From assembly GCF_011761265.1 (NCBI RefSeq), contig NZ_JAAOZB010000002.1, positions 62,001 to 126,000 of the forward strand: a stretch of 64,000 bases of DNA, written 5' to 3'. The stretch comes from Microbacterium halimionae (GTDB taxonomy: Bacteria; Actinomycetota; Actinomycetes; Actinomycetales; Microbacteriaceae). Of the stretch, positions 1-8,131 are shown one piece after another; positions within the stretch are counted from its first letter, which is position 1; each line of letters starts with the position of its first letter. The position numbers and the translations under genes were made by a program. The notes under the pieces were generated by a model that did no database searches, had not been told where the DNA came from, and saw only the letters and a program-made list of their open reading frames with translations.

Positions 1-891
1 GGAATGGGAGCTGCTGCCGGTGGAGTGGTGGCAATGGCGATCGTGCGTGACCTTTTCGGTGGCAAGCGCCTCGTAGTGATGCTGAGCAGGCTCGCGCTGG
101 TATCTGGCGTCGCGCCCGTTATCGCGCCGCTGATCGGTTCGGCGCTGCTTGTTGTGATGCCGTGGCAGGGCATCTTCCTCTTTTTAGCGTTCTATGGTGC
201 GATCATGCTTGTGAGCACGGTGTTTTTAATACCCGAGACGCTCCCGCCAGCGCGTCGAAGCGGGCCCGGATCGGCCACGCTCCTGCAGCGTTATCGCAGC
301 GTATTCAGTGACCGCATATTTGTCGGCGTGCTCATTATCGGCGCGATGACGTTCAGCGGGCTTTTCTCTTACCTTTCGGCATCGCCATTCCTTTTTCAGC
401 AGGGGTTCGGGATGGATCCGCAGCAGTACGGCATCGTGTTCGCTGTGAACTCGGTCGGCATCGTGATCGGTGTGCAGACAGCATCCCGGCTTGCGGCGCG
501 TTTTGGGCCGCAATGGGTGCTGGCGTTTTCGACAGCAGCCCTCATTCTGTCGTCTGCGGCGATCATCATTGGAGATGTCGCGGGCGGGGGGCTCTGGGCG
601 CTCATGATCCCGCTGTTCATCTTTATGACCTCGTGTGGGTTCACATTCCCGTGCGTTCAGGTGCTCGCGCTTGACCGGCACGGCAAATCTGCTGGGACGG
701 CCGCGTCGTTAATCGGTGCCGCCAACTTCGGTGTGGCGGGCTTCATCTCGCCCCTGGTCGGGTTGATTTCTGAGGGTTCGGGAATCACCGCGACAACGAT
801 GGCTTCGGTCATGGTCGGATGCGCTGCCATCGGTGCGATATCGCTGTGGTTCATCGTGCGGCCGCGCACTGTGGCGCAGCTCGCACCTTGA
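1..891 (+). CDS. MFS drug-efflux transporter, Bcr/CflA type (5' truncated by window edge)
   Basis: Membrane exporter of the major facilitator superfamily. The reading frame is open to base 1, so the real start lies upstream and about 100 residues (the first three or so helices) are missing from the usual length of about 400. The first visible part has the RDLF segment followed by a serine/arginine turn and a PVIAPLIG helix, the arrangement typical of helix 4-5 in Bcr/CflA proteins. Eight or so hydrophobic segments follow, with a charged central loop around residues 75-95. Bcr/CflA members expel small drugs such as bicyclomycin or chloramphenicol by proton antiport; the substrate here cannot be read from sequence. 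A PAP2 gene follows 34 bases downstream. Confidence 0.8.
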   Translation, partial: GMGAAAGGVVAMAIVRDLFGGKRLVVMLSRLALVSGVAPVIAPLIGSALLVVMPWQGIFLFLAFYGAIMLVSTVFLIPETLPPARRSGPGSATLLQRYRSVFSDRIFVGVLIIGAMTFSGLFSYLSASPFLFQQGFGMDPQQYGIVFAVNSVGIVIGVQTASRLAARFGPQWVLAFSTAALILSSAAIIIGDVAGGGLWALMIPLFIFMTSCGFTFPCVQVLALDRHGKSAGTAASLIGAANFGVAGFISPLVGLISEGSGITATTMASVMVGCAAIGAISLWFIVRPRTVAQLAP

Positions 892-913
892 GAGGTATGC
901 GTCGCGAACGGGG

Positions 914-925
914 CATGATGGGGCG
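914..925 (+). promoter_or_regulatory. Candidate -10 box for a leaderless PAP2 transcript
   Basis: CATGAT occupies 914-919 and is followed by exactly six bases before the ATG at 926. No Shine-Dalgarno sequence is visible, so transcription would start at or beside the start codon. Same layout as several other genes in this window. Confidence 0.4.
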
Positions 926-1606
926 ATGACAAGTGCAGCACCGGTATACCCAGCATTCCGTCAAACCCTGCTGCGGGTGCTGTTGCCGGTCGCGCTCGTA
1001 TGCATCGCGTTGGCGTGCGGCCTCGGAGCGTGGACTCGCGCCCGTGGCCCCGTGCCGTTTGCCATCGATACAGCGTGGAATGACCTGCTCGCAGCGACTG
1101 CATCGCCGGTGTTGCTCTGGTTTGCCCAACTGATGAACACGGCAGGCGGTGTCTTCGTCTCGTCGGCCATCGTCCCCGTCGCAGGCGTTATCACCCTGCT
1201 GATAGTGCGGCGGCCGTGGGCTGCGGTCTACGTTGTAGTGACGTTGCTTGCAAGCAACGCGGCAGTGCAAATTTTCAAACACCTCTTCGGTCGCGCACGA
1301 CCCGAGGACATCATCGTCGTCAGCGACTATGGGTCGTTTCCCTCTGGTCACGTCGCGAATGCGGCAACTCTCGCTGTGCTCCTTGCGGTGCTTGTGCCGC
1401 GAACATGGACCTACATCATGGGCGCGGTTTGGGTCGTGCTGATGGCGTTTTCGCGCACGTATCTGCACGCACACTGGCTCACTGACACCGTGGGGGGAGC
1501 GCTGGTAGGAGTCGGGGTGGCGCTTCTGATCACAATCGCGTTCTCCCGACTCCTGCCGAGACGCACATGGCGGCAGGCTAGTGAGGAGAACGCGTCGTCA
1601 GAATAG
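926..1606 (+). CDS. PAP2-family membrane phosphatase
   Basis: Integral-membrane phosphatase of the PAP2/phosphatidic acid phosphatase family, acting on lipid phosphates such as phosphatidate or undecaprenyl pyrophosphate at the outer face of the membrane. All three family motifs are visible: K118 with RP at 125-126, PSGH at 139-142 (catalytic-site His142), and SR at 176-177 with H183 and D187. Five to six hydrophobic helices fit the family topology, and 226 residues is a normal length. I chose ATG 926 because the longer frame from 833 overlaps the preceding gene and a -10-like box sits six bases before it. The 3' end overlaps the convergent MHS transporter by 29 bases. The substrate is not deducible. 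Confidence 0.88.
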   Translation: MTSAAPVYPAFRQTLLRVLLPVALVCIALACGLGAWTRARGPVPFAIDTAWNDLLAATASPVLLWFAQLMNTAGGVFVSSAIVPVAGVITLLIVRRPWAAVYVVVTLLASNAAVQIFKHLFGRARPEDIIVVSDYGSFPSGHVANAATLAVLLAVLVPRTWTYIMGAVWVVLMAFSRTYLHAHWLTDTVGGALVGVGVALLITIAFSRLLPRRTWRQASEENASSE

Positions 1607-3059
1607 GCATCGTTGAAGTGTCGATGAAGGGATCTTCGTCTTGGTGTTCCACGAGTTCTCGTGCTTCTTCGACGGTTTCAACCGTGGGCACTGAGCCGAG
1701 CAGAGGCCGCTTGGCGGATTCTCGCATTGACAGCATCGCGATTGCTCCGAGCGCTGCGAAGAACATGATGTAGAACGCTGGCATGTACGTGTTGCCGGTG
1801 ATCTCAATGAGTGCCTGGCTGAAGAGCGGCGTGGTGCCACCGAACAGCGAGACCGAGATGTTGTACGCGATTGCCATCGCGCCGAATCGTGATGCGGTCG
1901 GAAAAAGTGCGGGAAGAGCGGATGCCGATACTGCAACATAAAACGCCACGGGAATTGCCACCATGGCAAGCGCTATGAACACTGCCCACTCTTCGCCGAT
2001 CTGCATGATGGCGAATGCCGGAATCATGAGCACGATCGTGGAGCCCGCTGCGATGAGATAGATCGGTTTTCGGCCGATCTTGTCGCTGAGCTTTCCGATA
2101 AGTGGCAGGAGAGCCGACATCACTATGAGGACGGGAACGGTTGCTACTGCGGCACCAAGGTTTGATACGCCGACTTCGCTCTCAAGGTAGGTCGGCATAT
2201 AGCTCGTGAGCGCGTAGCCCGCTGTGTTCGTTGCGGCAACGAGAGCGATACCAATGAGCACCGTACGCCAGTGGTATCGAATGATTCCGACGATGCCGTG
2301 GCGTGCGAACGGGCTTTCGGGCGCAAGCGCGGTGCCGTTTTGGTCATCGCGCGCGGCTTCGAATGAAGGGGTTTCCGGAATGCGGAGTCGGAACCAGATC
2401 GCGACGATGCCGAGCGGGATCGCAACGAGGAAGGGGATGCGCCACCCGAAGTCGACCATGGCGGTTTCACCCCAGACGTTCGTTGTCACGATGGTCGTCA
2501 GAGCTACTACGGATGCTCCGGCGGCGAATCCAACGTAGGAGCCCACATCGAGCCACGATGCCCAGAACCCGCGGCTCTTGTCGGGGGAGAACTCTGAGAC
2601 GTAGGTGGTTGCGCCGGCGTACTCACCGCCGGTGGAAAAACCCTGCACCATCTTGAGGAAGTACAGCGGCACGATCGCCCACAGTCCGATGGCGCTCGAG
2701 GTCGGAAGCACGCCGATGAGGGCAGTGGCGACAGCCATCATGGCCATTGTGAAGAAGAGGACTTTTTGGCGACCGATGCGGTCTCCGAGGGGACCGAGCA
2801 CGAGTCCGCCAATAGGACGAACGAGGAATGAGATGGCGAACCCGAAGAGCGTGACGAGCAAACCCCATGGATCGGGAAGATCAGAGGTGAACACCACCGC
2901 GAGGGTGACCGCGAGGTATCCGTAAATACCGAAGTCGAACCACTCCATGAAGTTGCCCACGACAGTGCCACCGATCGCAGTTCGAATTCGTGACTTCTTG
3001 ACGACGATGACATCGTCGACGTTGAGTCTCGGCGCTTTCACGTCTTCTTCGTTCGGCAC
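1578..3059 (-). CDS. MHS-family MFS transporter (ProP/ShiA-like)
   Basis: Secondary transporter of the metabolite:H+ symporter (MHS) branch of the major facilitator superfamily, which imports compatible solutes, organic acids or shikimate. The family hallmark is visible near the N-terminus (residues 34-48, G-N-x-x-E-W-F-D-F), as is the helix 2-3 loop with G-D-R-I-G-R. About twelve hydrophobic segments span the protein and a charged cytoplasmic tail ends it; 493 residues is typical. The start is GTG 3059, chosen because a perfect AGGAGG lies four bases upstream; the open frame continues to 3149 without such a site. A GC-rich hairpin lies in the putative leader. Substrate unknown. Confidence 0.87.
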   Translation of the reverse strand: MPNEEDVKAPRLNVDDVIVVKKSRIRTAIGGTVVGNFMEWFDFGIYGYLAVTLAVVFTSDLPDPWGLLVTLFGFAISFLVRPIGGLVLGPLGDRIGRQKVLFFTMAMMAVATALIGVLPTSSAIGLWAIVPLYFLKMVQGFSTGGEYAGATTYVSEFSPDKSRGFWASWLDVGSYVGFAAGASVVALTTIVTTNVWGETAMVDFGWRIPFLVAIPLGIVAIWFRLRIPETPSFEAARDDQNGTALAPESPFARHGIVGIIRYHWRTVLIGIALVAATNTAGYALTSYMPTYLESEVGVSNLGAAVATVPVLIVMSALLPLIGKLSDKIGRKPIYLIAAGSTIVLMIPAFAIMQIGEEWAVFIALAMVAIPVAFYVAVSASALPALFPTASRFGAMAIAYNISVSLFGGTTPLFSQALIEITGNTYMPAFYIMFFAALGAIAMLSMRESAKRPLLGSVPTVETVEEARELVEHQDEDPFIDTSTMPILTTRSPH

Positions 3060-3095
3060 TTTTCCTCCTGCTGTCGGGCCCGGTGGGCTGCTCGG

Positions 3096-3116
3096 GGCGC
3101 GGCAAGAGGCCGCGCC
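3096..3116. promoter_or_regulatory. GC-rich inverted repeat in the MHS/fdhF divergent gap
   Basis: GGCGCGGC (3096-3103) and GCCGCGCC (3109-3116) form a perfect 8-bp stem with a 5-base loop. It lies 37 bases upstream of the MHS transporter start, so it would be in that gene's 5' leader if transcription starts beyond it. No T-run follows, so it is not a simple terminator. Role unknown. Confidence 0.45.
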
Positions 3117-3237
3117 GGTGCGGACGCATCGCCTACTACTGTTGCGCATAATCTCTCACCGCGCACCGGCTCGCATCGCTCCACGCGCTGTTGTATCTCC
3201 GCGGTCGGTGAAGCCCTCGGGTCACCGAGTGGCGCGT

Positions 3238-3249
3238 TAGCATCGCGGT
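3238..3249 (+). promoter_or_regulatory. Candidate -10 box for a leaderless fdhF-like transcript
   Basis: TAGCAT at 3238-3243 is followed by six bases and then the ATG at 3250. No ribosome-binding site is present. The same TAGCAT-N6-ATG layout precedes fdhD at 27343, the functional partner of this gene. Confidence 0.5.
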
Positions 3250-5562
3250 ATGGCATCGAAGCCCCCGAAGACGAATATCGACGAAAGTCGCCTGCGCGTT
3301 ACGAGTCCCAAGGCCGTTGCGGTGGGGATTCCTGGTGTCGCGCACGCCATGGAGACCTCGCTGTCGCAGATGGGGGTCGTCCGTACCGCCCAGACGCTGT
3401 TGCGTGTCAACCAAAAGGACGGCTTCGACTGCCCCGGGTGCGCGTGGCCCGAAACCGATCACCGTCACGTCGCGGAATTCTGCGAGAACGGCGCCAAGGC
3501 GGTCGCAGAAGAAGCGACAGTGCGTCGTGTTGCACCCGAGTTTTTTGCCGAGCATTCCATGGCCGAGCTCTCCGGCCGAGACGACTGGTGGCTGGGACAG
3601 CAGGGGCGCTTAACTCAGCCGATGATCTTGGATGAAGGCGCGACGCACTACCGACCCATCTCTTGGGATGACGCTCTCAGCGAGATCGCACAGGCACTTC
3701 GTTCTCTCGACGACCCGAACGAGGCGATTTTCTACACATCGGGTCGAACCTCGAACGAAGCCGCGTTCCTCTATCAACTGCTCGTTCGTGGTTTTGGCAC
3801 CAACAACCTGCCCGATTGCTCGAATATGTGCCATGAGTCATCCGGTTCTGCCCTTACCGAGACCATCGGTATCGGTAAGGGCACCGTATCGATTGAGGAC
3901 GTGCACACCGCGCAGCTGCTGATCGTTGCGGGTCAGAACCCGGGGACAAATCATCCGCGCATGCTGACCGCACTCGAGAAGGCGAAACAGCAGGGGGCAA
4001 AGATCATCGCGATCAACCCGTTGCCCGAGGCGGGGCTTCAGCGATTCGAGAATCCACAGACGCCGAAGGGGATGGTGCTTGGGGGTACGCAGATCGCCGA
4101 TCAGTTCGTGCAGATTCGCCTCGGTGGCGACCAGGCGCTCTTTCAAGCGGTCGGAAAGTATCTGCTCGAGGTTGAAGCTCGCGACGGCGGTGTTCTCGAC
4201 CACGAGTTCATATCGAGTCACACCTCAGGTTTCGAAGAGTACAAGGCTCATCTTGCGGATGCCTCGTGGCCAGAATTTGAGCAAGCCACCGGCATTGCCG
4301 AGGCTGAGTTGCGTGAAGTCGGGGAGGCCGTGCGCCAGTCGTCGTCGACAATCGTCTGCTGGGCAATGGGCCTCACCCAGCACAAGCATTCAGTGCCGAC
4401 CCTCCGTGAAGTCGTGAACGTGCTGCTTCTGCAAGGGAACATCGGTCGTGCCGGCGCCGGGGTTTGCCCGGTGCGCGGACACTCGAATGTGCAGGGTGAC
4501 CGCACGATGGGTATCTACGAGAAGCCCTCGGAGGAGTTTCTTGCGGCTCTTGATCGCGAGTTTGCATTCACGGCCCCGCGTGAACACGGGCACGACACCG
4601 TGGGCTCGATTCGCGCGATGCGGGATGGCAAGGCGCGATTCTTCTTGGGAATGGGCGGAAACTTCGCTTCGGCGACACCTGACACCGAGGTGACCGAGGC
4701 AGCGCTTCGTCGCCTCGACCTCACTGTGCAGATTTCCACCAAGCTCAATCGGTCACACGTCGTGACGGGAAAGCGTGCCATCATCTTGCCGACGCTTGGC
4801 CGCACCGATCGCGACCGGCGCGGAGGCGCTGAGCAAAAAGTATCGGTCGAGGATTCGATGGGTGCCGTGCACTCATCGCGCGGTCGGTTGGCGCCGCCGT
4901 CAGAAGATCTGCTGAGCGAAGTCGCGATCGTTGCGCGCCTGTGCGAACTCGTGTTCGGCTCGGATCGTGCCAACGCTCCGGCGGCCGACTGGAAAGCGCT
5001 TGAGAATGACTACACCCGAGTGCGTTCTCACATCGAACACGTCGTGCCGGGGTTCGGCGATTTTGAGAAGCGCATCGACAAGGGACACACGTTCTTTCTC
5101 CCGAACGGACCGAGAGACGCACGCACCTTCGCAACATCGGACGGTAAGGCGCACTTCACAGCCAATCGGCTCGAGTACACGCCCGTCCCGCGTGGGCGTC
5201 TCGTCTTACAGACGCTGCGGTCACACGACCAGTACAACACCACGATTTACGGCAAAGACGACCGTTATCGCGGCATTCATGGCGGACGCCGTGTGGTGTT
5301 CGTGAACTCAGACGACATCACTGCCCTCGGCTTCGTCGACGGTGAGATTGTTGATCTCGTATCGGAATGGTTAGACGCCGATGGCGCTATGCATGAACGG
5401 CGTGCCGAGAACTTCCGGATAGTTGACTACTCGACTCCGCGCGGAAATGCGGCGGCGTATTATCCCGAAACCAATGTGCTCGTACCGCTCGAGTCGGTCG
5501 CTGATGTGAGCGGAACGCCCACCTCGAAGTCGGTCGTCATCCGGCTCGAACATCGAGACTAG
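3250..5562 (+). CDS. FdhF/YdeP-family molybdopterin oxidoreductase (formate-dehydrogenase-like alpha subunit)
   Basis: Large molybdopterin-guanine-dinucleotide enzyme of the DMSO-reductase superfamily, closest by eye to the FdhF/YdeP group. The N-terminus has C61-x2-C64-x13-C78 within a D-G-F-D-C-P-G-C-A-W-P stretch characteristic of this group, three cysteines rather than the usual four for an N-terminal 4Fe-4S site. C194-H195 in the C-H-E-S-S-G segment sits where formate dehydrogenases carry (seleno)cysteine at the Mo ligand. A molydopterin-binding domain with the G-Q-N-P-G-T-N-H-P motif and a C-terminal Mop-dinucleotide-binding domain complete 770 residues, a normal length. No electron-transfer subunit is adjacent; the Moco genes nearby and fdhD at 27355 would supply maturation. 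The reaction is inferred, and not all members oxidise formate. Confidence 0.85.
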   Translation: MASKPPKTNIDESRLRVTSPKAVAVGIPGVAHAMETSLSQMGVVRTAQTLLRVNQKDGFDCPGCAWPETDHRHVAEFCENGAKAVAEEATVRRVAPEFFAEHSMAELSGRDDWWLGQQGRLTQPMILDEGATHYRPISWDDALSEIAQALRSLDDPNEAIFYTSGRTSNEAAFLYQLLVRGFGTNNLPDCSNMCHESSGSALTETIGIGKGTVSIEDVHTAQLLIVAGQNPGTNHPRMLTALEKAKQQGAKIIAINPLPEAGLQRFENPQTPKGMVLGGTQIADQFVQIRLGGDQALFQAVGKYLLEVEARDGGVLDHEFISSHTSGFEEYKAHLADASWPEFEQATGIAEAELREVGEAVRQSSSTIVCWAMGLTQHKHSVPTLREVVNVLLLQGNIGRAGAGVCPVRGHSNVQGDRTMGIYEKPSEEFLAALDREFAFTAPREHGHDTVGSIRAMRDGKARFFLGMGGNFASATPDTEVTEAALRRLDLTVQISTKLNRSHVVTGKRAIILPTLGRTDRDRRGGAEQKVSVEDSMGAVHSSRGRLAPPSEDLLSEVAIVARLCELVFGSDRANAPAADWKALENDYTRVRSHIEHVVPGFGDFEKRIDKGHTFFLPNGPRDARTFATSDGKAHFTANRLEYTPVPRGRLVLQTLRSHDQYNTTIYGKDDRYRGIHGGRRVVFVNSDDITALGFVDGEIVDLVSEWLDADGAMHERRAENFRIVDYSTPRGNAAAYYPETNVLVPLESVADVSGTPTSKSVVIRLEHRD

Positions 5563-5599
5563 ATCCGCAGCTACGCGAGTGTCGCCTGAGGCGCAAGCC

Positions 5600-5637
5600 C
5601 TGACACAACAGAGGTTCTAGCGCGTATCGTCGCCGTT
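5600..5637 (+). promoter_or_regulatory. Candidate promoter of the SDR/DUF2867 gene
   Basis: CTGACA at 5600-5605 resembles a -35 box and TATCGT at 5625-5630 a -10 box (spacing 19, rather long). The -10 lies seven bases before ATG 5638, suggesting a leaderless message. Confidence 0.4.
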
Positions 5638-7176
5638 ATGCCAGACACCTCTTCCCCCACTGGTCGCGAGCCACAGCTCCACGCCATTCCTCGCGCCGAC
5701 GGTAGTGCGCCGCGCGCCCTGGTCGTCGGTGCAACCGGCTACATCGGCGGACGGCTTGTCCCGCGGCTGCTGGCGGCTGGTTATCGAGTGCGGGTGCTCG
5801 GACGTTCCGCGAACCGCGTGGCGGCCTTCCCCTGGGGAGGCGAAGTCGACGTTGTCGAAGGATCAGCCGAAGAAAGTGATGCTGTGAAAGAGGCCGTCGA
5901 AGACGTGGACGTCCTCTTTTACCTCGTACATTCCATGTCGGCCGGCAAAGGTTTTGAAGAAACTGACCTGAACGCCGCTCACACGATCGCGGATGCAGCG
6001 GCCGCGGCATCCGTTTCGCGCCTCGTCTATCTCGGTGGGCTCCACCCCAACGATGTGGAGCTTTCGCCGCACCTGCGTTCGCGCGTCGAGGTCGGTGAGG
6101 TCTTCCTCGAGTCGGGGGTTCCCACGCTCGTGCTCCAAGCAGGAGTCGTCATCGGGTCGGGGTCAGCTTCGTTCGAAATGGTGCGACACCTCACCGAGGT
6201 GTTGCCCTATATGCCAGCGCCGCGATGGGTGCGAAACCACATTCAGCCGATCGCTGTTCGTGACGTTATGCACTACCTCCTTGGGGCAGCGCGTGTTGAC
6301 GCCGATGTGAATCGGGCTGTCGATATTGGTGGCCCCGATGTGCTGAGATACGGGCAGATGATGAACGGGTATGCGGTCGAAGCAGGCCTTCGTCAGCGGC
6401 CGATTGCGTCGCTGCCCGTGTTTACTCCGGGGCTCGCATCTCACTGGGTGAATGTTGTCACCCCGATTCCGCGAGAGATCGCACGGCCGCTCATCGCTTC
6501 GCTCCAAAACGAGTGCGTGATGAAAAATCACGACGTTGACGAACTGATTCCGCTGCCAGAAGATGGGCTCACGACGTACCGTGGCGCAGTGTCACTGGCT
6601 CTCCGCAGGCTTGAAGCCGACGAAATTGAGACAAGCTGGCAGGATGCCGACCTCTCGGGTGTGCCGAGCGATCCGCTGCCGAGCGACCCGGACTGGGCCG
6701 GCCAAGTCGTCTACACCGACAAGCGCAGCGCGAAGACAACCGCGCCCGTCGACAAACTCTGGACCGTGATCGAGGGTATCGGTGGCGAAACTGGTTGGTA
6801 CTCAAGCCCTGTGCTGTGGGCGATTCGCGGCTGGATGGATCGTTTCGTCGGAGGTATTGGTCTCGCTCGCGGTCGACGCAGCAAAGGTCGGTTGGGGGTC
6901 GGAGACGCCATCGATTTCTGGCGCGTCGAAGCCCTTGAGCCAGGAGAGCTGCTTCGCCTTCGTGCTGAGATGAAGGTTCCGGGCCTGGCGTGGCTCGAGT
7001 TGAGAGCGACCGCTGATGAAGAAGGTGGCTCTCGCTACGACCAGCGCGCGGTGTTCTTCCCGCGTGGGCTTGCCGGTCGGCTCTATTGGCTCTCGGTGCT
7101 GCCCTTTCACGGCTTCATCTTCCGTGGCATGGCAAACCGCATCGCGGCAGCAGCCGAAGCTGAGCCCACCGCTTAG
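5638..7176 (+). CDS. NAD(P)-binding SDR protein with C-terminal DUF2867 domain
   Basis: Two-domain protein. Residues about 25-300 are an atypical short-chain dehydrogenase/NmrA-like Rossmann fold with the nucleotide-binding G-A-T-G-Y-I-G-G at 31-38 and a Y-L-V-H-S segment typical of atypical SDRs. Residues about 355-505 match the DUF2867 (SRPBCC-like) domain, rich in conserved tryptophans and glycines. This two-domain architecture is common in actinobacteria and proteobacteria but has no established reaction. The 512-residue length fits the family. It overlaps the convergent acetyltransferase by four bases. I see no substrate clue in the context. Confidence 0.78.
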   Translation: MPDTSSPTGREPQLHAIPRADGSAPRALVVGATGYIGGRLVPRLLAAGYRVRVLGRSANRVAAFPWGGEVDVVEGSAEESDAVKEAVEDVDVLFYLVHSMSAGKGFEETDLNAAHTIADAAAAASVSRLVYLGGLHPNDVELSPHLRSRVEVGEVFLESGVPTLVLQAGVVIGSGSASFEMVRHLTEVLPYMPAPRWVRNHIQPIAVRDVMHYLLGAARVDADVNRAVDIGGPDVLRYGQMMNGYAVEAGLRQRPIASLPVFTPGLASHWVNVVTPIPREIARPLIASLQNECVMKNHDVDELIPLPEDGLTTYRGAVSLALRRLEADEIETSWQDADLSGVPSDPLPSDPDWAGQVVYTDKRSAKTTAPVDKLWTVIEGIGGETGWYSSPVLWAIRGWMDRFVGGIGLARGRRSKGRLGVGDAIDFWRVEALEPGELLRLRAEMKVPGLAWLELRATADEEGGSRYDQRAVFFPRGLAGRLYWLSVLPFHGFIFRGMANRIAAAAEAEPTA

Positions 7177-7700
7177 CTTTCCGAAGCCAGCTCCCGCAGC
7201 CACACTCTCTCACCGTCGATACAGGTGAGCGTTGCGGCGAGACCGAGGTGACGCGCGACGGCTTCCGAAGCGTGGTGGTCGGGGTGTATTTCAGCGCGAA
7301 CTATCCGTACTTGTTGCGACGCGAGCCAGTCGAGGACTGAGATGGCCGCTTCCGTCGCTGCTCGGCGACCCTGTTCTGTCGGCGAAATGAGCCACGCCAC
7401 CGACGCGACCCGAATGTCGGTCTCAACCGTCATTGTCGCCTGCACGTAGCCGACCGCATCCCGTGAGTCCTTTCGTCTGACAATCCAGTTCAACCACGCG
7501 GCGTCGCCCGAGGGGGAGTACCCGACGGATTGGCGTTCGCAGCGCACACGCAACTCCTCGACAGAGGGCGGTTCACCGCCGGTGAATGCGTAGAGCGACT
7601 CGTCTGCCAGTACGGTTGTGAGCTCGTCAGCGTGATCCGGAGACAACGGCTCGAGAATGAAACGCGCGGTTTCGAGCGCAATCGCAGTGGGCCATGTCAC
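7173..7700 (-). CDS. GNAT-family N-acetyltransferase
   Basis: 175-residue acetyltransferase of the GNAT (RimJ/RimL-like) fold, expected to transfer acetyl from acetyl-CoA to an amine. The N-terminal strand pair (L-E-T-A-R-F-I-L-E-P-L) and the acetyl-CoA-binding region with the P-T-E-Q-G-R-R-A-A-T-E-A loop are recognisable, followed by the H-x-x-S-x-x-V-A-x-x-L-G-L closing helix. Start is GTG 7700, the only in-frame start that keeps the first strand; an ATG five bases inside is out of frame. Convergent overlap of four bases with the preceding SDR gene. Substrate unknown. Confidence 0.8.
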   Translation of the reverse strand: MTWPTAIALETARFILEPLSPDHADELTTVLADESLYAFTGGEPPSVEELRVRCERQSVGYSPSGDAAWLNWIVRRKDSRDAVGYVQATMTVETDIRVASVAWLISPTEQGRRAATEAAISVLDWLASQQVRIVRAEIHPDHHASEAVARHLGLAATLTCIDGERVWLRELASES

Positions 7701-7781
7701 GTGTTGATCTTCTCAGGTGTACCGCTAGCGCTACTCTTGTCGCGTTCTGATTTGCAGCGTTGGTGGGCAGGGAGCGAAAGC

Positions 7782-8126
7782 ATGAGTGTGACCGGAATCG
7801 GAGGTATCTTCTTCCGCAGTCGAGATCCAGAGACGCGCGCTGCGTGGTATCGCGAGCATCTCGGCATCGAGGCCGGTTCTGAAAGCATCTGGCAGCAGCA
7901 AGAAGGACCTACGATCTTTGCGCCGTTCCCGGCTGACAGCGACTACTTTTCGGCCGATCAGCCGTTCATGCTCAATCTCCGCGTCACCGATCTCGATGCA
8001 CTTGTGTTGTCGCTAGAAGCAGCGGGCATCGTTGTCGAACGCCGTGAGGAATGGGATGCCGCGGGCTTCGGTCGCTTTGCTCGTCTTCATGACCCCGAAG
8101 GCCTACCTATCGAGCTCTGGGAGTAG
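7782..8126 (+). CDS. VOC-family (glyoxalase/bleomycin-resistance-like) protein
   Basis: Small 114-residue protein of the vicinal oxygen chelate fold: a G-I-G-G-I-F-F-R-S-R-D start, the paired beta-alpha-beta repeats and the terminal D-P-E-G-L-P-I-E-L-W-E strand that carries a metal-ligand glutamate in the family. VOC proteins include glyoxalases, dioxygenases and drug-binding proteins; which one this is cannot be told. ATG 7782 is preceded by GGGAG at a usable distance; upstream in-frame starts overlap the divergent acetyltransferase. Ends five bases before the convergent dipeptidase. Confidence 0.8.
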   Translation: MSVTGIGGIFFRSRDPETRAAWYREHLGIEAGSESIWQQQEGPTIFAPFPADSDYFSADQPFMLNLRVTDLDALVLSLEAAGIVVERREEWDAAGFGRFARLHDPEGLPIELWE

Positions 8127-8131
8127 CGGAG

